Below are positions 1-11,690 of a stretch of DNA of 64,000 nucleotides, one piece after another (the first letter of the stretch is position 1; each line of letters begins with the position of its first letter). Made by a program: the position numbers and the translations under genes. The stretch is from positions 11,732,777-11,796,776 of the forward strand of contig CM012954.1 of assembly GCA_000181795.3 (NCBI GenBank). The letters are read 5' to 3'. The notes under the pieces are model-generated. The model was not told where the DNA came from, did not search any database, and worked only from the letters and a program-made list of their open reading frames with translations. Source of the stretch: Trichinella spiralis. Taxonomy: Eukaryota > Nematoda > Enoplea > Trichinellida > Trichinellidae.

Positions 1-2352
1 TTCCCTTTTCTAACAGCTATAATACTTTCCAGTAGAATCAATGTTTGCATACTTGGCAAATGGTTGTCAATTTCTGGTCAAAGAAATACTACTTACTTTC
101 TCTCTAGTACAATTTTCAAACTATGTAAATGTTTATACAAGCGTGTGCATGTGCATAATTTCAATTTTACACTTTCAATTGCAATGTTGAAATTGAAATG
201 ACACTAGAAAAAAGTGATCCGTTAATTATAATCAAGTGGCCACATGTTGCGAATCAACAGACAGAACACACGATTATAATAATAAGCTGTAAGCTGTGTG
301 ACGACAGAATAAAATCAACCTAACCAACCAACAATATTAAGCGGCAAACTGCTTTCCATTTGTAGCCTGTTAAATACTTTTCATCAAAGATCAGTAAACT
401 TTATAAAAAGAAAAAGTTGATCTGTAAATTACAGATCATTTATCTTTTAGTATTTGGGTGAAATTTGAAAAAAAATTCAATTTGTCAACAGAAATTACTT
501 TGCAAATATCTTTCAGTGGACACAAGTCAAATGTTGCCAACAAATGCCAACGTTCGTTCGGTCGCGTATAATATCGGCAAAGCAGGCTGAACTTTGTAAG
601 CATTTACTAGAAAAGGCAACCATTATTAATGAATGATTTAACACTTATCAAAAGGTTAACTGTCCAAATCAAATGTGAATAACATTCGTTGAACAAACAA
701 CAATGGTGTGAAACTGAAATGAAAACAATCGATCTATTCGACAAAATTAATACAACAAATTATGAAAAAATTATCAAATTTTATGGCTCATATTAAAAAA
801 AAACAACAACAACATTTAAATTGTTAATGAATAATATCAAAAATTAATAAATTACACTGTGATTCATTTCGTCAACATTTGCCAGATGAATAAAATTTAT
901 GCATATAAAGAGCAAGCAGCTCAACGTGAAATATCACATGAAAGTTATAAAAACAAATCAGTTTTATCATTACATATATAATTTCTTTTTGTATATTTAT
1001 ATGATATCTTTAAAAGTGTATATTGAAATAATATGCAAGAAGCAAATTCACAAACGTTCCCTGCTAAGTAGCAGTGAAGAAAAGTATATTATGGGGTAAA
1101 CGTTTGTAAAAAATCTTTACAATATTTCATTTTTGGTTTTTGTAACTGAAAAATATTAACTATTTGAAACTTTACAATTCATTCATTTCAAAAAGTACCC
1201 GCAATAAAAATTAAGTTATACAGTAAGTTGCGTTTAAGTTTCAATTCTGTATTAGATACTGTATTCATTAAAATTGTTTAAATTTATCAATTAAAATTCA
1301 CTTTCTAAACAATATGAATAGTTTTCAAATTGAATTGAAAACAAAATCATCAATAATTTTTAAGCCAGCAACAAACAATTGTTAATCAAAAACGAAATCG
1401 GAAAACAATCTCAAAGTTGTTGAACTAACCAAACAGATATCAATCGTATTCCAATCAAATAATAATAATAAACAAAGTTCATATTTGTTGATTGTTGTCA
1501 CTGTTTCGTCATCGAAAGTAAAAAAAAGTATAGTAAATAAACAAACTAATGAAATAATTATTCAATTCAAAATACTTGTGTTCAAATATATATATCCAAA
1601 AATATTAAAATGAGTTTTGATCAAGAATTGAATGAAAAAAAACAAGTATGCCTTTGCAGATTACCTAGTTTTATTTCAAATCATGACGACCTATTTTATT
1701 TATTCGATTCATGCAAAATAATAATGCATAACTGAAAGTGTAAACTGGAAAATTTTTACAAATATATTTTTGTAAGTTTTATGTGTGTGTGTGTAGCAAG
1801 CGGTTGCCAAATGAAAATTAGCATGGTGAATGTAATTCTTTTTTTTTATCCCACCCAATTTTCATAACCTAATTGCAATCGTCACAACAACAGCGTCAAG
1901 CTTGATGTCAGTCATTTTTATCGTGGGCAGCTTCAAACTATTAATAATTTGGATGAATCATGGAAAAGTGAAAAGCATTCACGCACAGCTAACCCTTTTT
2001 CAAATGCTTTATGAAAATTGAATCCGGTTGTTGTTCAGGTTTTTGTTTTTCAAATTGAACACAAACCAGAATCCAAAGCACAGCTTTGATAAGTTTTATA
2101 TTTTTGGAAAAATGCAAAACATGAATTATTAACAATAACGCGGAGTTGGGAAACACGGTCCAAGAGTTTATTATATAACCGTACGCTGGTTGCAAATGTA
2201 CGTATGAAAACGATTTATCAAATTTGAAAAATATATATTTCTCATCCGTTCATCATTACAATATTCAGATTAATCTACCGTAATATTTGATTGAAATAAG
2301 AAAAGAGGAAGATTTGCATTTTCCAAAATAAAAAAAATTAGCTACACCACCA
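1..2352. other. AT-rich non-coding stretch
   Basis: No convincing exon was found on either strand. The open frames here are short (under 70 residues), rich in Lys, Asn, Ile and Tyr, and have no recognisable motif, as expected by chance in DNA this rich in A and T. A short (GT)n run lies near 1783-1796. The last few hundred bases may hold the promoter of the Kazal gene that starts at 2353, but I see no specific element. Confidence 0.6.
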
Positions 2353-2869
2353 ATGATTCCACCCGTTTGCTTGTTGTACTTGTTGACGAGCACAGTTATT
2401 GTCACTTATGGTTTTCCGATGATTTTTCCAAGAGATCCATTTTGTACAATGTTCAGCCGTAATGGATTCTGTTATGACATATATCAGCCGGTCTGTGGAA
2501 CCGATGGAATAACTTACGACAATGAATGCTGGCTCTGCTATCGTCTAACTATTGAACCATTGGTAGTTCAAATTGCATACGACGGTATGTATGGTTGTTG
2601 TAATATGTATTTTTCAAAAAAAAATTATCAAATTAAAATATTTTTCAGGAGAATGTATGGCAGATTATGATCCAATGATGCTGCAATTTCCTAGATTAAT
2701 TGGAAATGGTATAGCAGTGCCACCCCCATCGCCACCTTTTTTACTCAGTGGTGTTATTGGGCTAAATTCAAAAGCTAAATTTGCTCACGCAAAGCCTGAT
2801 AACCAGACGTTATCTGTTGAAGATTTGCTGTCAAGTGAAATGGAAATTTCTACTGATAATAATCTGTAA
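2353..2869 (+). CDS. Secreted single-Kazal-domain protein
   Basis: Two exons, 2353-2584 and 2649-2869, joined across a 64-bp GT-AG intron in phase 1, encode 150 residues. The protein starts with a hydrophobic signal peptide (about residues 1-20). One Kazal domain follows, with six cysteines at 31, 40, 48, 59, 62 and 80 spaced C-x8-C-x7-C-x10-C-x2-C-x17-C, and with the family core CGTDGxTYxNEC. Kazal domains usually block serine proteases by a substrate-like loop, so an extracellular protease inhibitor is the likely role. The last 70 residues have no cysteine and include a proline-rich patch (PPPSPP); I do not recognise them. The intron splits the domain just before the last cysteine. The start is the first in-frame ATG and gives a clean signal peptide. 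The target protease cannot be told from the sequence. Confidence 0.85.
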
Positions 2870-3007
2870 TCAAAAATCATTCGTGTTATTTATATACATG
2901 CATACTTTTCTTCAACTATTTTACAAGAACCATATTTTTTTTTCAACTAGAATCTCATTTTGATAATGAAAAACAGAAATATAAATTGAATTACAATTGA
3001 TAAAATG

Positions 3008-3013
3008 AATAAA
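3008..3013 (+). terminator. Likely polyadenylation signal of the Kazal gene
   Basis: AATAAA lies 139 bp after the stop of the Kazal gene; a second copy is at 3112-3117. If the second is used, the 3' UTR includes the tRNA-like fragment at 3050-3080. Confidence 0.5.
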
Positions 3014-3049
3014 ATACTTTTTCAATTTGTTTTCTTTTGCAGTAATTTC

Positions 3050-3080
3050 TCCCCGCGTGACAAGCACCATACTACCGAGA
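3050..3080 (-). pseudogene. Decayed tRNA-Asp fragment
   Basis: Two blocks match the intact tRNA-Asp at 3273-3344 in the same order and orientation: the anticodon-arm segment cccgcgtgaca, and the D-arm and acceptor segment accatactaccgaga. The bases between them and the T-arm half are missing, so no cloverleaf can form. It looks like a broken duplicate of the neighbouring tRNA gene, or a copy inserted from elsewhere. The match is short and judged by eye. Confidence 0.6.
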
Positions 3081-3272
3081 ATATGTCCGATATTCTGACT
3101 ATTATTCCATAAATAAAATCAATAAACACAATCACAATTTTCTTATTAATAACGATAGTTGAACAAAAATTTATGACTGAAATTTATAAAATGAAAAGTA
3201 ATAAACAAGAAAAAATGAATGTAATTTAATTGATAGTTGAAAAAATATTCAAAGTAAAATTTTGAAAAGGAA

Positions 3273-3344
3273 CTCCCCGGCCGGGAATCGAACCCGGGTC
3301 GCCCGCGTGACAGGCGGGAATACTCACCACTATACTACCGAGGA
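3273..3344 (-). tRNA. tRNA-Asp (anticodon GTC)
   Basis: The reverse complement folds as a full 72-nt cloverleaf. The seven-base-pair acceptor stem is TCCTCGG with CCGGGGA. The anticodon arm CCCGCCTGTCACGCGGG shows GTC in the loop, and the T-arm reads CCGGG-TTCGATT-CCCGG. The discriminator base is G, the normal identity base for eukaryotic tRNA-Asp. There is no intron and no encoded CCA. The internal A box (in TAGTATAGTGGTGAG) and B box (GGTTCGATTCC) are intact, so RNA polymerase III transcription is expected. It should decode GAC and GAT. Confidence 0.97.
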
Positions 3345-4972
3345 CTGATTGATTGATTGTAAATTTTAATTTAAAAAGTCAAACATAGAAACGTTATTTA
3401 AAAAATAATTTAAATAAGACAACAAGAGTTGTTATCTAAAATTATCCATTTGAATAAATAAATTCACCAATGAATAACGAAATAAATAAAGAAAAGGAAT
3501 ATTTGATTAAATAAATGTTTTGATTGACCAATTGTAACTACGATGCGGCTAAGTTTTGCAGGTTAAATTGTGTTGAAAAATTGATGAGAATTGCAAGTTT
3601 CAACAAACAAAGCAATAGATAGAGCTAAATTTGACAAGTGTCATTTGCAATACTGCAAATTGAATAGCTGCTGGCGATGATTCACTCAAACAAATTCAGC
3701 ATAAAGCATTTTGAGTGGACAAATGAGAGAGAGAGAGTGTGTAAGTGAAGCTCTTCAAACAAGCCGAAAAAGCGTGTGGACAAAATTTTCCACATTAAGC
3801 CGATTCTTCTGATGTTAAAGTATCAATTTTAACTTGTCTAAATGGTTCATAAAACTCTCATTTATAAATATACCCTTTGATTTCAAATATTATTTAAAAC
3901 AGTAGAATCATTTTTTCCATAAGTATATATACAGATTATAAAAATATTGAAAGAAAAAAGATTAAAGAAGAAAAATCAAAAACATGCATTTTACATTCAA
4001 ATGAATAAACAAAATTTATGATACATTGATTTTCTGTTGAATCCTTGTTGTAATGTGTCAATTTTAATTATCAAATGAATTCAAATCAAATACACAAAAC
4101 AGCTTAATTCATACATATTCAATCTTGATATTTTGCGTTGGATGGAAATAATTTTCCAAATGGAACTGAAAGTTTCTCAAATTGAATATATATTATGCAA
4201 AATAAAAAAATTGAAACAAAAAGAAACTGTAAATATAATAAATAATAAAACTATTGAATGCATTTCTGTTGACAATGAGAATTTTAAAATTTTATGAATA
4301 GGAAAAAAAATAGATATGAAAAAACAACTTTTTGCATAAATTGTCTGTAGGCATTGGTTTGATTATTTATTACTATTATTTTGTTGTTGTTGTTTAGTTG
4401 TTCAGCAGAGCTTGAAAAATTGAATAATAGTGAAAAGATGGGAAAAAAAGATCGATGGAAAAAAGCCAATCGCTATAAATATAACCTTTTGGCTATTTCG
4501 GCTATTGACGGCCAGCCGGCCAGCCAGTGCAAGTATGCTTCAAGGCAAACAGCTGTCATGGCCAAAGGGTGCAATGGCCTTTTGCAAAATCATGTGACAG
4601 CTAATAATAAGAATAAGAAGAAGAAGAAGAATGGCCAACAAGGAAAAAAGAACAACATCACTACTGGGAGGAAACATGCATCATATCTGGGAGGGGTTGG
4701 TCCTTGACGAGACAAGAAAAATGCGACAAAACATACATTTTCAGCTTTTGTCAATTTTCTTTTCCATCTCCACAACGTCAAACTAGCATCACCTAAAGCT
4801 AAAGTTGTAGCCAGCCGACGTCTTGTCATCAAAAAGCGTCGTCTGTTAAATTTTTTCCCTTCGGGCGAAAAGTTATGTCTTGATGGCCAGTAGCCGGCGG
4901 CTTTTTACGCTGTACAGTGATCATCGGCACCAATTCGAAAAGCTGGGAGTGCGCGCATACACATTTAATCTT

Positions 4973-5001
4973 TGTAGCCTGAGGTAAAGCCTTAGGCTAC
5001 A
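4973..5001. other. 12-bp hairpin with 5-base loop
   Basis: TGTAGCCTGAGG and CCTTAGGCTACA pair over 12 positions with a single G-T pair, around the loop TAAAG. It is GC-richer than its surroundings. The stem is too short for a typical microRNA precursor. A cruciform, a binding site for a dimeric factor, or part of an unrecognised RNA are all possible. Confidence 0.5.
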
Positions 5002-5043
5002 CATTACCCTAATGTGCACTAGCGCAACGTTGCTTTCACAATT

Positions 5044-5067
5044 ACTCTCTCTCTCTCTCTCTCTCTT
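5044..5067. repeat. (CT)n microsatellite
   Basis: A near-perfect CT dinucleotide run of about 23 bases. A second, shorter CT run lies at about 5158-5170. The surrounding 120 bp is a general pyrimidine-rich tract. Confidence 0.9.
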
Positions 5068-6384
5068 TCTCTGCTTTCCATCTTTCGTCCTCTTTGTCCC
5101 TGTGTTGCTATCTACCCCTTTCACTGCATCTCTCTTACCTTCTTTCCCCCATTTTTTTCTCTCTCTCTCTTAAACATGTATATATATGTTTTATTTGATT
5201 AAAACAAGAAAATACTCAATTTCTTATTCGACAGGTATGTAAAACTTAATATTAATCATAATTATCTCTTGTACTATTTTAAAAAATTATCAATTTCTAA
5301 AAAATTATTTATTAACGTTCTCTATAAGCATTAACATTTTTTATCATCTATAAAACAAATAATCGTTGAAGTAAATTTTCTTTTTATTGAAATACTGAAA
5401 TTTACAATATACAATCTAGCAAATATCAAACTTAATTGTTCAAATATTTTCTGACACTGTCATATCATATTCAACAACCGTGGGAAAATGCGATATATAT
5501 ATACATATATTCATTTTTGTAAATAAAATTTAATTGATATTAAAATAAATTTATACTGAACTAGCTGGAAATATTCATCAGTTTAAATTAATCACATTCA
5601 AATTGTTCAAATATTAAATCCGCTTATTTTCAACAAAAAAGTTTCTCTTATTGAAAGTACAACATACTGATTATATTGTGAGGTAAGAGAAAACTTTTTT
5701 CCATTTCAAAAAAAATCAAGAAGTACTAATGGAAAAGAAATCTCATTTCGACGTCAAAATTTTAATATTAACAATTTTTCATTCTTCCTTTAAAATTTCA
5801 TTCTTCCCCTTCCCGAACACCATTTTTTTCGAAACATATGGCATTGGTAAGATAAATTTCAGAACAGGTTAGCATTGAAATTGAGCTCAATTCTCAGGTG
5901 GTCATTCTATGGGGAACTTTTTCTCAAAGCATCAAATCATAGTATACTAAATGAAATCAGGTCAATTTTGAATTTGAAATATTCCAGAATACAACAGTAC
6001 ATGTCGAAGACAATTATTATGCATCTTTCTTTCCTATACATATACATATGTGCGTATATTTTTGAAATTAAATTTAATAATCTTTATAACTTACAAAATA
6101 TACTTTCATCTGATTATAATATTATCATTAGTGTTCTAAAGTAGATTACAAATTAAATCTTCAAACAGATGTCGAATGATATGAAAAGCTGAACGTAGTA
6201 TAAATGTCTGTTGGGATTTCAAAAGACCATCGAAATAAAAATGGCAACTGTTCAAACGAATCAAATCTCTAATCTTTCACAGGTTGAAAGCAAGTGGTAG
6301 CTTGAGAAAAAAAGCAACAAAGCTTTCATATTGGAATACATACAATCGACAGAGTTGAAGAAAAGAACGAACACTGTAGTTTTT

Positions 6385-7594
6385 ATGCAACGTCGAAATT
6401 TGAGAAAGCGACCAATTAGAAAAGCAATGCTATCACCGCAATGTACTACATCAAGAGCGTCAAGAAAACAAATCTGCAAAAACAAAGAAAGATGCTCAAT
6501 CATTGCTGATCAACCACCACTGGAAATGCCGAAGAAGAATTTCAATGAGACAATTGCAAGGCTGTTGCAGAGAACACAAATTGAAGAGCCTGTTCCAAGC
6601 TTCTCGTCGATGACTAATAACAAAACCGAAGAGACCGACTGTACTATGAGGTAAGAATGCAATTTATCATACTTTCGCCCTTGATTTTTTTTTATTACAT
6701 TACAGTAATGCAAAATAATAATAAAAACATCAAAAGTGAAATACGTCAACGAACGAACGAACGAACGAAAAACCATTTACAACAATTAGAATTTCAAACT
6801 CCATAACAAACAAACAAAATATTAATTACTTACCTAGAAATGTTTCAATTTTCATGATGTAAAAATTTGTTTGGCGTAAAAGTTGCAACGGAATGAATTC
6901 ACTTTGAAATTCGAATTCTATAAATATAAACAAAACTAATAACTTAAATATATGAATTGAATTTAGTCGTGTCCAATGGTCACCGGACGACAGCATGCCA
7001 GTGAGAGCTGTAAAAATTGAAACACACCTAGAAACAGCGTTGGGCATTCCCAGAGTGGCACCGCTTTACCACCACAACGCTCCAGTGCACCTGGACGTCG
7101 GTGGAATCACGTTCACCACAACGCTGGCTACACTGACCAAGTATGATAATTATCCGTAACTGTAGTAGTGATTTTAAATTTAGACTTAATTTTAACAGAC
7201 ACCCTGAATCTACCCTTGCCGGGCTATTTAATGGAAGAATTCCAGTGGTGCTAGATTATTTAAAGCAAAATTACTTTTTGGATCGTGATGGTGATATGTT
7301 TCGTCATGTTTTGAACTACCTTCGGCACGAGCGTCTGTTACTTCCAGATAATTTCCAGGTATTTCATTTTGTTTCATTTGTTTAATGCTTCTGAATATTA
7401 GAAAAAAAAACTAATTATAAAACTGTTTAAATAGCGTAAAGCAATGTCTATTTACATTGTAACATTTTCTTAAGGAATTCGATCTCCTCGAGCAAGAAGC
7501 AGTTTATTACGGACTACATGAAATGGTGACTATGATCAATCTTCATCGCAACACAAGGAAATACGCCACTACTCTCAACAATTTGGATACCTAA
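6385..7594 (+). CDS. KCTD1/KCTD15-like BTB (T1) domain protein
   Basis: Four exons, 6385-6650, 6967-7140, 7199-7358 and 7475-7594, join in phase to give about 239 residues. The BTB/T1 domain in the second half starts VHLDVGG, continues through [10 protein letters not shown] and [18 protein letters not shown], and ends near the acidic [11 protein letters not shown]. This order matches vertebrate KCTD1 and KCTD15, including the [12 protein letters not shown] lead-in before the domain. Those proteins form pentamers, repress AP-2 and act in signalling and in cullin-3 complexes; the role here is inferred from them. The N-terminal 90 residues are basic and unlike anything I know. The start is uncertain: 6385 is the first in-frame ATG after a stop at 6298, but an upstream exon could join near 6300. 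The 3' end converges on POLE2, 109 bp away. The last acceptor is TTAAG, a form used by several introns here. Confidence 0.82.
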
Positions 7595-7631
7595 ATCATA
7601 TCAGCTATTTACTCATTTTTTTATCTCACAT

Positions 7632-7637
7632 TTTATT
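7632..7637 (-). terminator. Likely polyadenylation signal of POLE2
   Basis: AATAAA on the minus strand, 67 bases past the POLE2 stop and inside the expected 3' UTR of the convergent KCTD gene. Confidence 0.55.
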
Positions 7638-7703
7638 CTTAAAGCTCAGAATATTTTTCTCTTCTTTGTTTTACTGTGACTTGCTTCAAAGTTGTCTTCA
7701 AGT

Positions 7704-10071
7704 TCAATTATTTCGACTAGAAATGATGCTGTCCTCCACAGTTCGACTACTTGGCATGTAAACTTGGAAAACAAAATTGTCTCTAGAGAATGAGCCCTAA
7801 AATAAAAAATAAAATTAAAAAATTGTTTTTCCAAAAATGAAAAAAAAGATAAGCATCAAAATTCACCGGATTAGTAACCACACAACCTTGTACTGTCTGT
7901 GTAAATGGCCTGTATTTGTCACAGCAGACTACTAAATCTGGCAGCGGATACAGATAAAGACTGTGATCCAAATTCCAATAAACAGGTGAAATGTGCAAAG
8001 GAAGCGGTGATAAATGACTCTGAGCTAATATGGTTTTAGCAAACTGAAATTCAATACTGATGAAATTGAAAGAAAATAAAATATTTAAAATACAATTTAA
8101 ATTCAAAAATAAGTCGTACGTGTTCTGGTATGTTTTCCATTTCATTCGGCATGTAAAAACTGTTCCGACAAATTCGAGATACAATATCTTCTCGAAAAAC
8201 AACAATTCTGTGAGACAAATAGCGAATTCGACAAGGATTCGTTGCCAATGTACAATTTTGCACTTTTGATTTGAATGGCGCAACCACAGAAGGTAACAAT
8301 GGCTGTCTGAAAATATTGAATTCAAATCAATTAACATTACCACCAATTACCGACTGGTACCTTGGAATTGTGTCTGTAAAAACTGCATCCGCTGACGATG
8401 GGATAAAAATAAATTGAGCACGTTTAACCAAATTTGGATAATTGACAACAATATCGGCCAGAGCTTTGAAACCATCTTAAAACAGTACAATTGAATTTGT
8501 TATAAATTTCTGAAATTAAACTCAAAAAAATTACCCTGCAAAACTGACGCTTGTTGAATACCGTAATATTCTGATAAAAATTCTCCAGAAAATACGAAAA
8601 ACAACAATTGACTAGGATCATTCTCAGAAAATCCATCAAACAAACAATTCAGCGCTTTGCGAACCTTAAAATTTTTACATTACCTATGTGTTACCTACTT
8701 TTAAAATAAATAAACGTACTTTTGGAGAGTCTAAAAAAATGTCTGATAAAAAAATGAACATTGCATCGAAAGTTTCTTCGAGTTGAGACAATTCATTCAA
8801 ATTTAATTCTTTGATTTCTTTTTGACCACCAAACAGATCCATGTTGTCCAAGTGATTTAAACTTTGCTCTGCAGATTCTATGGGCGGAAAGCCAATAGTG
8901 GTAGCGTGCAAAATTGAATCAGAAACGAAACCTTCTACCATTACAATCATATTTTCCACGTACAAACCGGGTTGGAAATTCTGAAAATCACGAATAAAAA
9001 AAATAAATTCAACGCTAAATATTATTTTGAAAAATATAAACTTTCATACTGTTTCTGTGAGGTTCATTTCAATATCACCAGTCAAGTCTTCAAGATGGAA
9101 TGTATGCTGGAAAATGAACAGTTTAACAATTTATTTATTTAATTCATCTAAATGCTTACATGCTTCAACTGTGACATCATTCCAACAATAACAGTGCTTT
9201 TCAGAGATCCTTGAAAGCCGCACAAACTTTCTACGGTGCGAAGCTGAAAGATATTTTCATGATATTCTACAACTGCTTTTTTTTATTATTACCTGATATT
9301 TTTTCGCATTAAAAACACTAGGTTCGTCAATTGTGAATAATTCATGATTGAGAAGACGCTAAAATGTCATAATTTAAATAGTTGTAATGATAATAATAAT
9401 AATAATAAAATTCGCAACCTGATAAATTAAAAGAAATCGATTTCTATACAAAGCTTCTTTTTCAGCACCTGTACTAAGCATAGCAGATTTTGAAGCTGTG
9501 CAAGGCAACCTTTGAGAAAACAACTACTTTTACAAATGATTCACAGATAAAATACAAAATAATTACAGATGAAATTTTTTCTTGTCCATATCATAGCTAA
9601 ATTTTGGAGCAACATTCGCTGGGATAATAATGAACAGCTCTGATCTAGTTTGAACAAAAATAACATTATTCGTTATTAGAAATACGGTAATAATTTCAAA
9701 AGTGAATTTACTTTTTTGGTATTGTCTTTTCTAAATGTTTTATGCATTTCAAAACTGACTCTTCGTCAAGAAAACAACTTTCCACTAAATTTAATTAAAT
9801 CAATAATAAACATAAGACAATTTTAAATCAATTCAACAAAAACCAACTCGGAATCTTCTGTATTACAGATATTACGTTGTTGATGAAATTCTTACGATCG
9901 TCGGCCATATCAAATGTTGACATGTATTCAATGAGACACTTCTGTGCATCACTAAATTGAAAAACAGTAAAAAAAATCTGTAAATAAAATAAATAATATT
10001 ACTCACGGTTTTAGCTGATACCCATTGAGCTTAAAAATGGCTAACATTTCACGACGAATGCTATCTTCCAT
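7704..10071 (-). CDS. POLE2: DNA polymerase epsilon subunit 2 (B subunit)
   Basis: Fourteen exons on the minus strand, in transcript order: 10071-10007, 9951-9848, 9784-9712, 9644-9567, 9509-9419, 9358-9293, 9243-9160, 9106-9050, 8980-8720, 8664-8535, 8475-8361, 8306-8120, 8043-7867 and 7796-7704. All phases agree and give 526 residues, against 527 in human. Recognisable blocks include the N-terminal helical domain, the OB fold (FQGSLKSTVIVGMMSQLKH), DAMFIFLSDIFLD, TNPCRIRYL, RIVVFREDIVSRICRN, SPLPLHISPVYW, LPDLVVCCDKYRPF and the end block VYMPSSRTVEDS. POLE2 is the non-catalytic B subunit of the leading-strand polymerase in the nucleus; its phosphoesterase-like fold is inactive in the family. 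Introns are mostly 50-110 bp. It shares a 504-bp upstream region with the divergent MRPL46 and ends tail to tail with KCTD. An in-frame open stretch extends upstream of the ATG, so a slightly earlier start is possible. Confidence 0.95.
7801..7813 (+). terminator. First polyadenylation signals downstream of KCTD
   Basis: Two nearby AATAAA motifs are the first I find after the KCTD stop at 7594. They lie in the last intron of POLE2 on the other strand, so a KCTD transcript ending here would be antisense to the last POLE2 exon (7704-7796). Confidence 0.45.
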
Positions 10072-10575
10072 TTTGGCATACAAAATTTCACACTTAACCG
10101 CAAAGACCTATCAAATAAAACAACTGCAAATTTCAGGTCAGCATTACTCTTTCGCGCCTGAGAAGTAATTTTCTGATTTTCAAGAATTATTCAAAATCAT
10201 GCATTCATATTTTAAAGCATTATTTAAAAAATATTCATAAATTAACAAAATCATTGTTAAATTGAATTCAGTTCACACAAATGTAGTTATCTTATGAAAA
10301 CATACTGTAACAAATGCTACTTTATTTTCTTTACAAACTAAAAGCGTTTTTTACGTAAATTTAAGTTTAAAAATGTTTATTATTATTTATAAAAATATTC
10401 CTTTTAATTTATTGGACACGTAGTTTTCAATTGATGATTTTATTTTGAAAAATTAATTGAGCATAGGTTATTACATTTTACTTTACGCTTCATGAAATCA
10501 TATTTCAGTATTAGCTAAATTATTGCTTAATATTTATAAATTTATGTAATAATTATTAAATAAATTTTTAGCTTA
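10072..10575. promoter_or_regulatory. Shared upstream region of POLE2 and MRPL46
   Basis: The two start codons point away from each other across 504 bp with no open frame of note, so both promoters must lie here. It is very AT-rich and has no obvious TATA or CCAAT element that I can assign to one side. A bidirectional promoter is inferred from geometry alone. Confidence 0.5.
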
Positions 10576-11600
10576 ATGGTGTTAATAACGAGATTGATCG
10601 CCAGTTCTGTTTATAAGTGGAGAGCAGATCATTCTTATGCAACACTTATTAAAACAGATGCACTTGGTGAAGCTTCGAAAGCGCAGACTTTGAACTACAA
10701 ATGGAAAATTATGGTTTCACTTTGCATAGAACGTTTTCCAGTGATCACCCGTGGTTTGAATTCTATTGAAAAACAGTACAAAGATCTCATGGATCGTATA
10801 GAATTTGAAAACAGCTTATATAGTCAACACGAACTTAGGCTTCTCGAAGACGAGTATTTCAAATTTTTATTTATACTGAAAAAAAAGGAATATTTTTAGA
10901 AAGCGATTAGCTTTGAAGAAAACAGGAGAAATACACGATCACGACAGCGTAATGACAGCTGCGGATTTTGAAGATGCATGCGCACAGAAATTAGAAGAAT
11001 TTAATCAGAAATACAATAAAAAAGGTTTTAAAGTTTAGCTGAAACTTCAAAATGGAATTTTTAATTGAAAAGTTTTAGCTGACGATGACAGGACAAATAC
11101 TCATTCACTATGGCGTAATTTAGACCGAAAACTATTGCTGGTTGTCAATCATGCAGAGAAAAAGCATTGGTTATTGCCAGAAATACCAGTTGAAAATGGC
11201 GAAACATTGCACGATGTAATTCTTTTCAAAAACCTTTGTTTACGTTTTTTCAGCTGTATTTTTTGTCTACAGGCAAGTGTGAGGCTTTTAACTTCAATTG
11301 TTGAGCCGAACAACGCAATGCCATACGCTTACGCACCAGTTGGATTTTTCAAATTTAAATATCCGAAACCTGTTGCAACAAAATATCATGCTATAGGGGA
11401 AAAGGTAATTATACTTCTGTGAAAATATTTTATTCAGATGCATATTTTAGATCTTTTTCTTTAAATGCCATTTAAAATCAAAGTACCCGGAAGAAATCGT
11501 ACCGAAAGTAGAAAACTACAGATGGCTAAATCATGACGAGTTGGTCAGCATATTTCCACCGAAATATTACAAATCAGTAAAAAAATTTCTTATTGAATAA
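10576..11600 (+). CDS. MRPL46: Mitochondrial large ribosomal subunit protein mL46
   Basis: Five exons, 10576-10853, 10900-11024, 11079-11215, 11273-11404 and 11451-11600, give 273 residues. The first 30 residues are basic and hydroxylated, as expected of a mitochondrial targeting sequence. Family blocks in order are WKIMVSLCIERFPVITRGL, IEFENSLYSQHELRLLEDE, SLWRNLDRKLLLVV, WLLPEIPVENGETLHD, APVGFFKFKYP and PPKYYKSVKKFL. The C-terminal half has the Nudix-like fold of mL46, which is structural and not enzymatic. The protein belongs to the large subunit of the mitochondrial ribosome. Introns are only 46-57 bp. The stop codon overlaps an AATAAA motif, so the 3' UTR is probably very short, and the gene meets the convergent BLOC1S2 gene 90 bp away. 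Confidence 0.93.
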
Positions 11601-11601
11601 A
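11596..11601 (+). terminator. Polyadenylation signal overlapping the MRPL46 stop
   Basis: AATAAA spans the stop codon of MRPL46 (gAATAAAtg). Use of this signal would give a 3' UTR of only about 15-30 nt, short enough to avoid the convergent BLOC1S2 gene. Confidence 0.5.
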
Positions 11602-11690
11602 TGTTTCATGATCCGAAATTCATAAAATTGTTCATTCGTTATCATTTTACATGAAATTTTGTCAAAGTGATTATCGAATCATCACACTAT

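Larger units (their letters stand above)
3345..6384. other. Non-coding stretch between the tRNA and the KCTD gene
   Basis: No gene was recognised. The part from about 4500 to 5150 is less AT-rich and holds a strong hairpin (4973-5001) and a (CT)n tract. Open frames of about 80-108 residues at 4381-4832 are low-complexity (poly-Lys on one strand, poly-Phe on the other), overlap on opposite strands and lack homology I know. A 5' exon of the downstream KCTD gene may lie in the last few hundred bases, but I cannot fix its ends. Confidence 0.5.

Noticed and set aside
4381-4832. Open frames of 108 (+) and 80 (-) codons
   Set aside because: They overlap on opposite strands, contain poly-Lys or poly-Phe from purine and pyrimidine runs, and lack splice support or homology.
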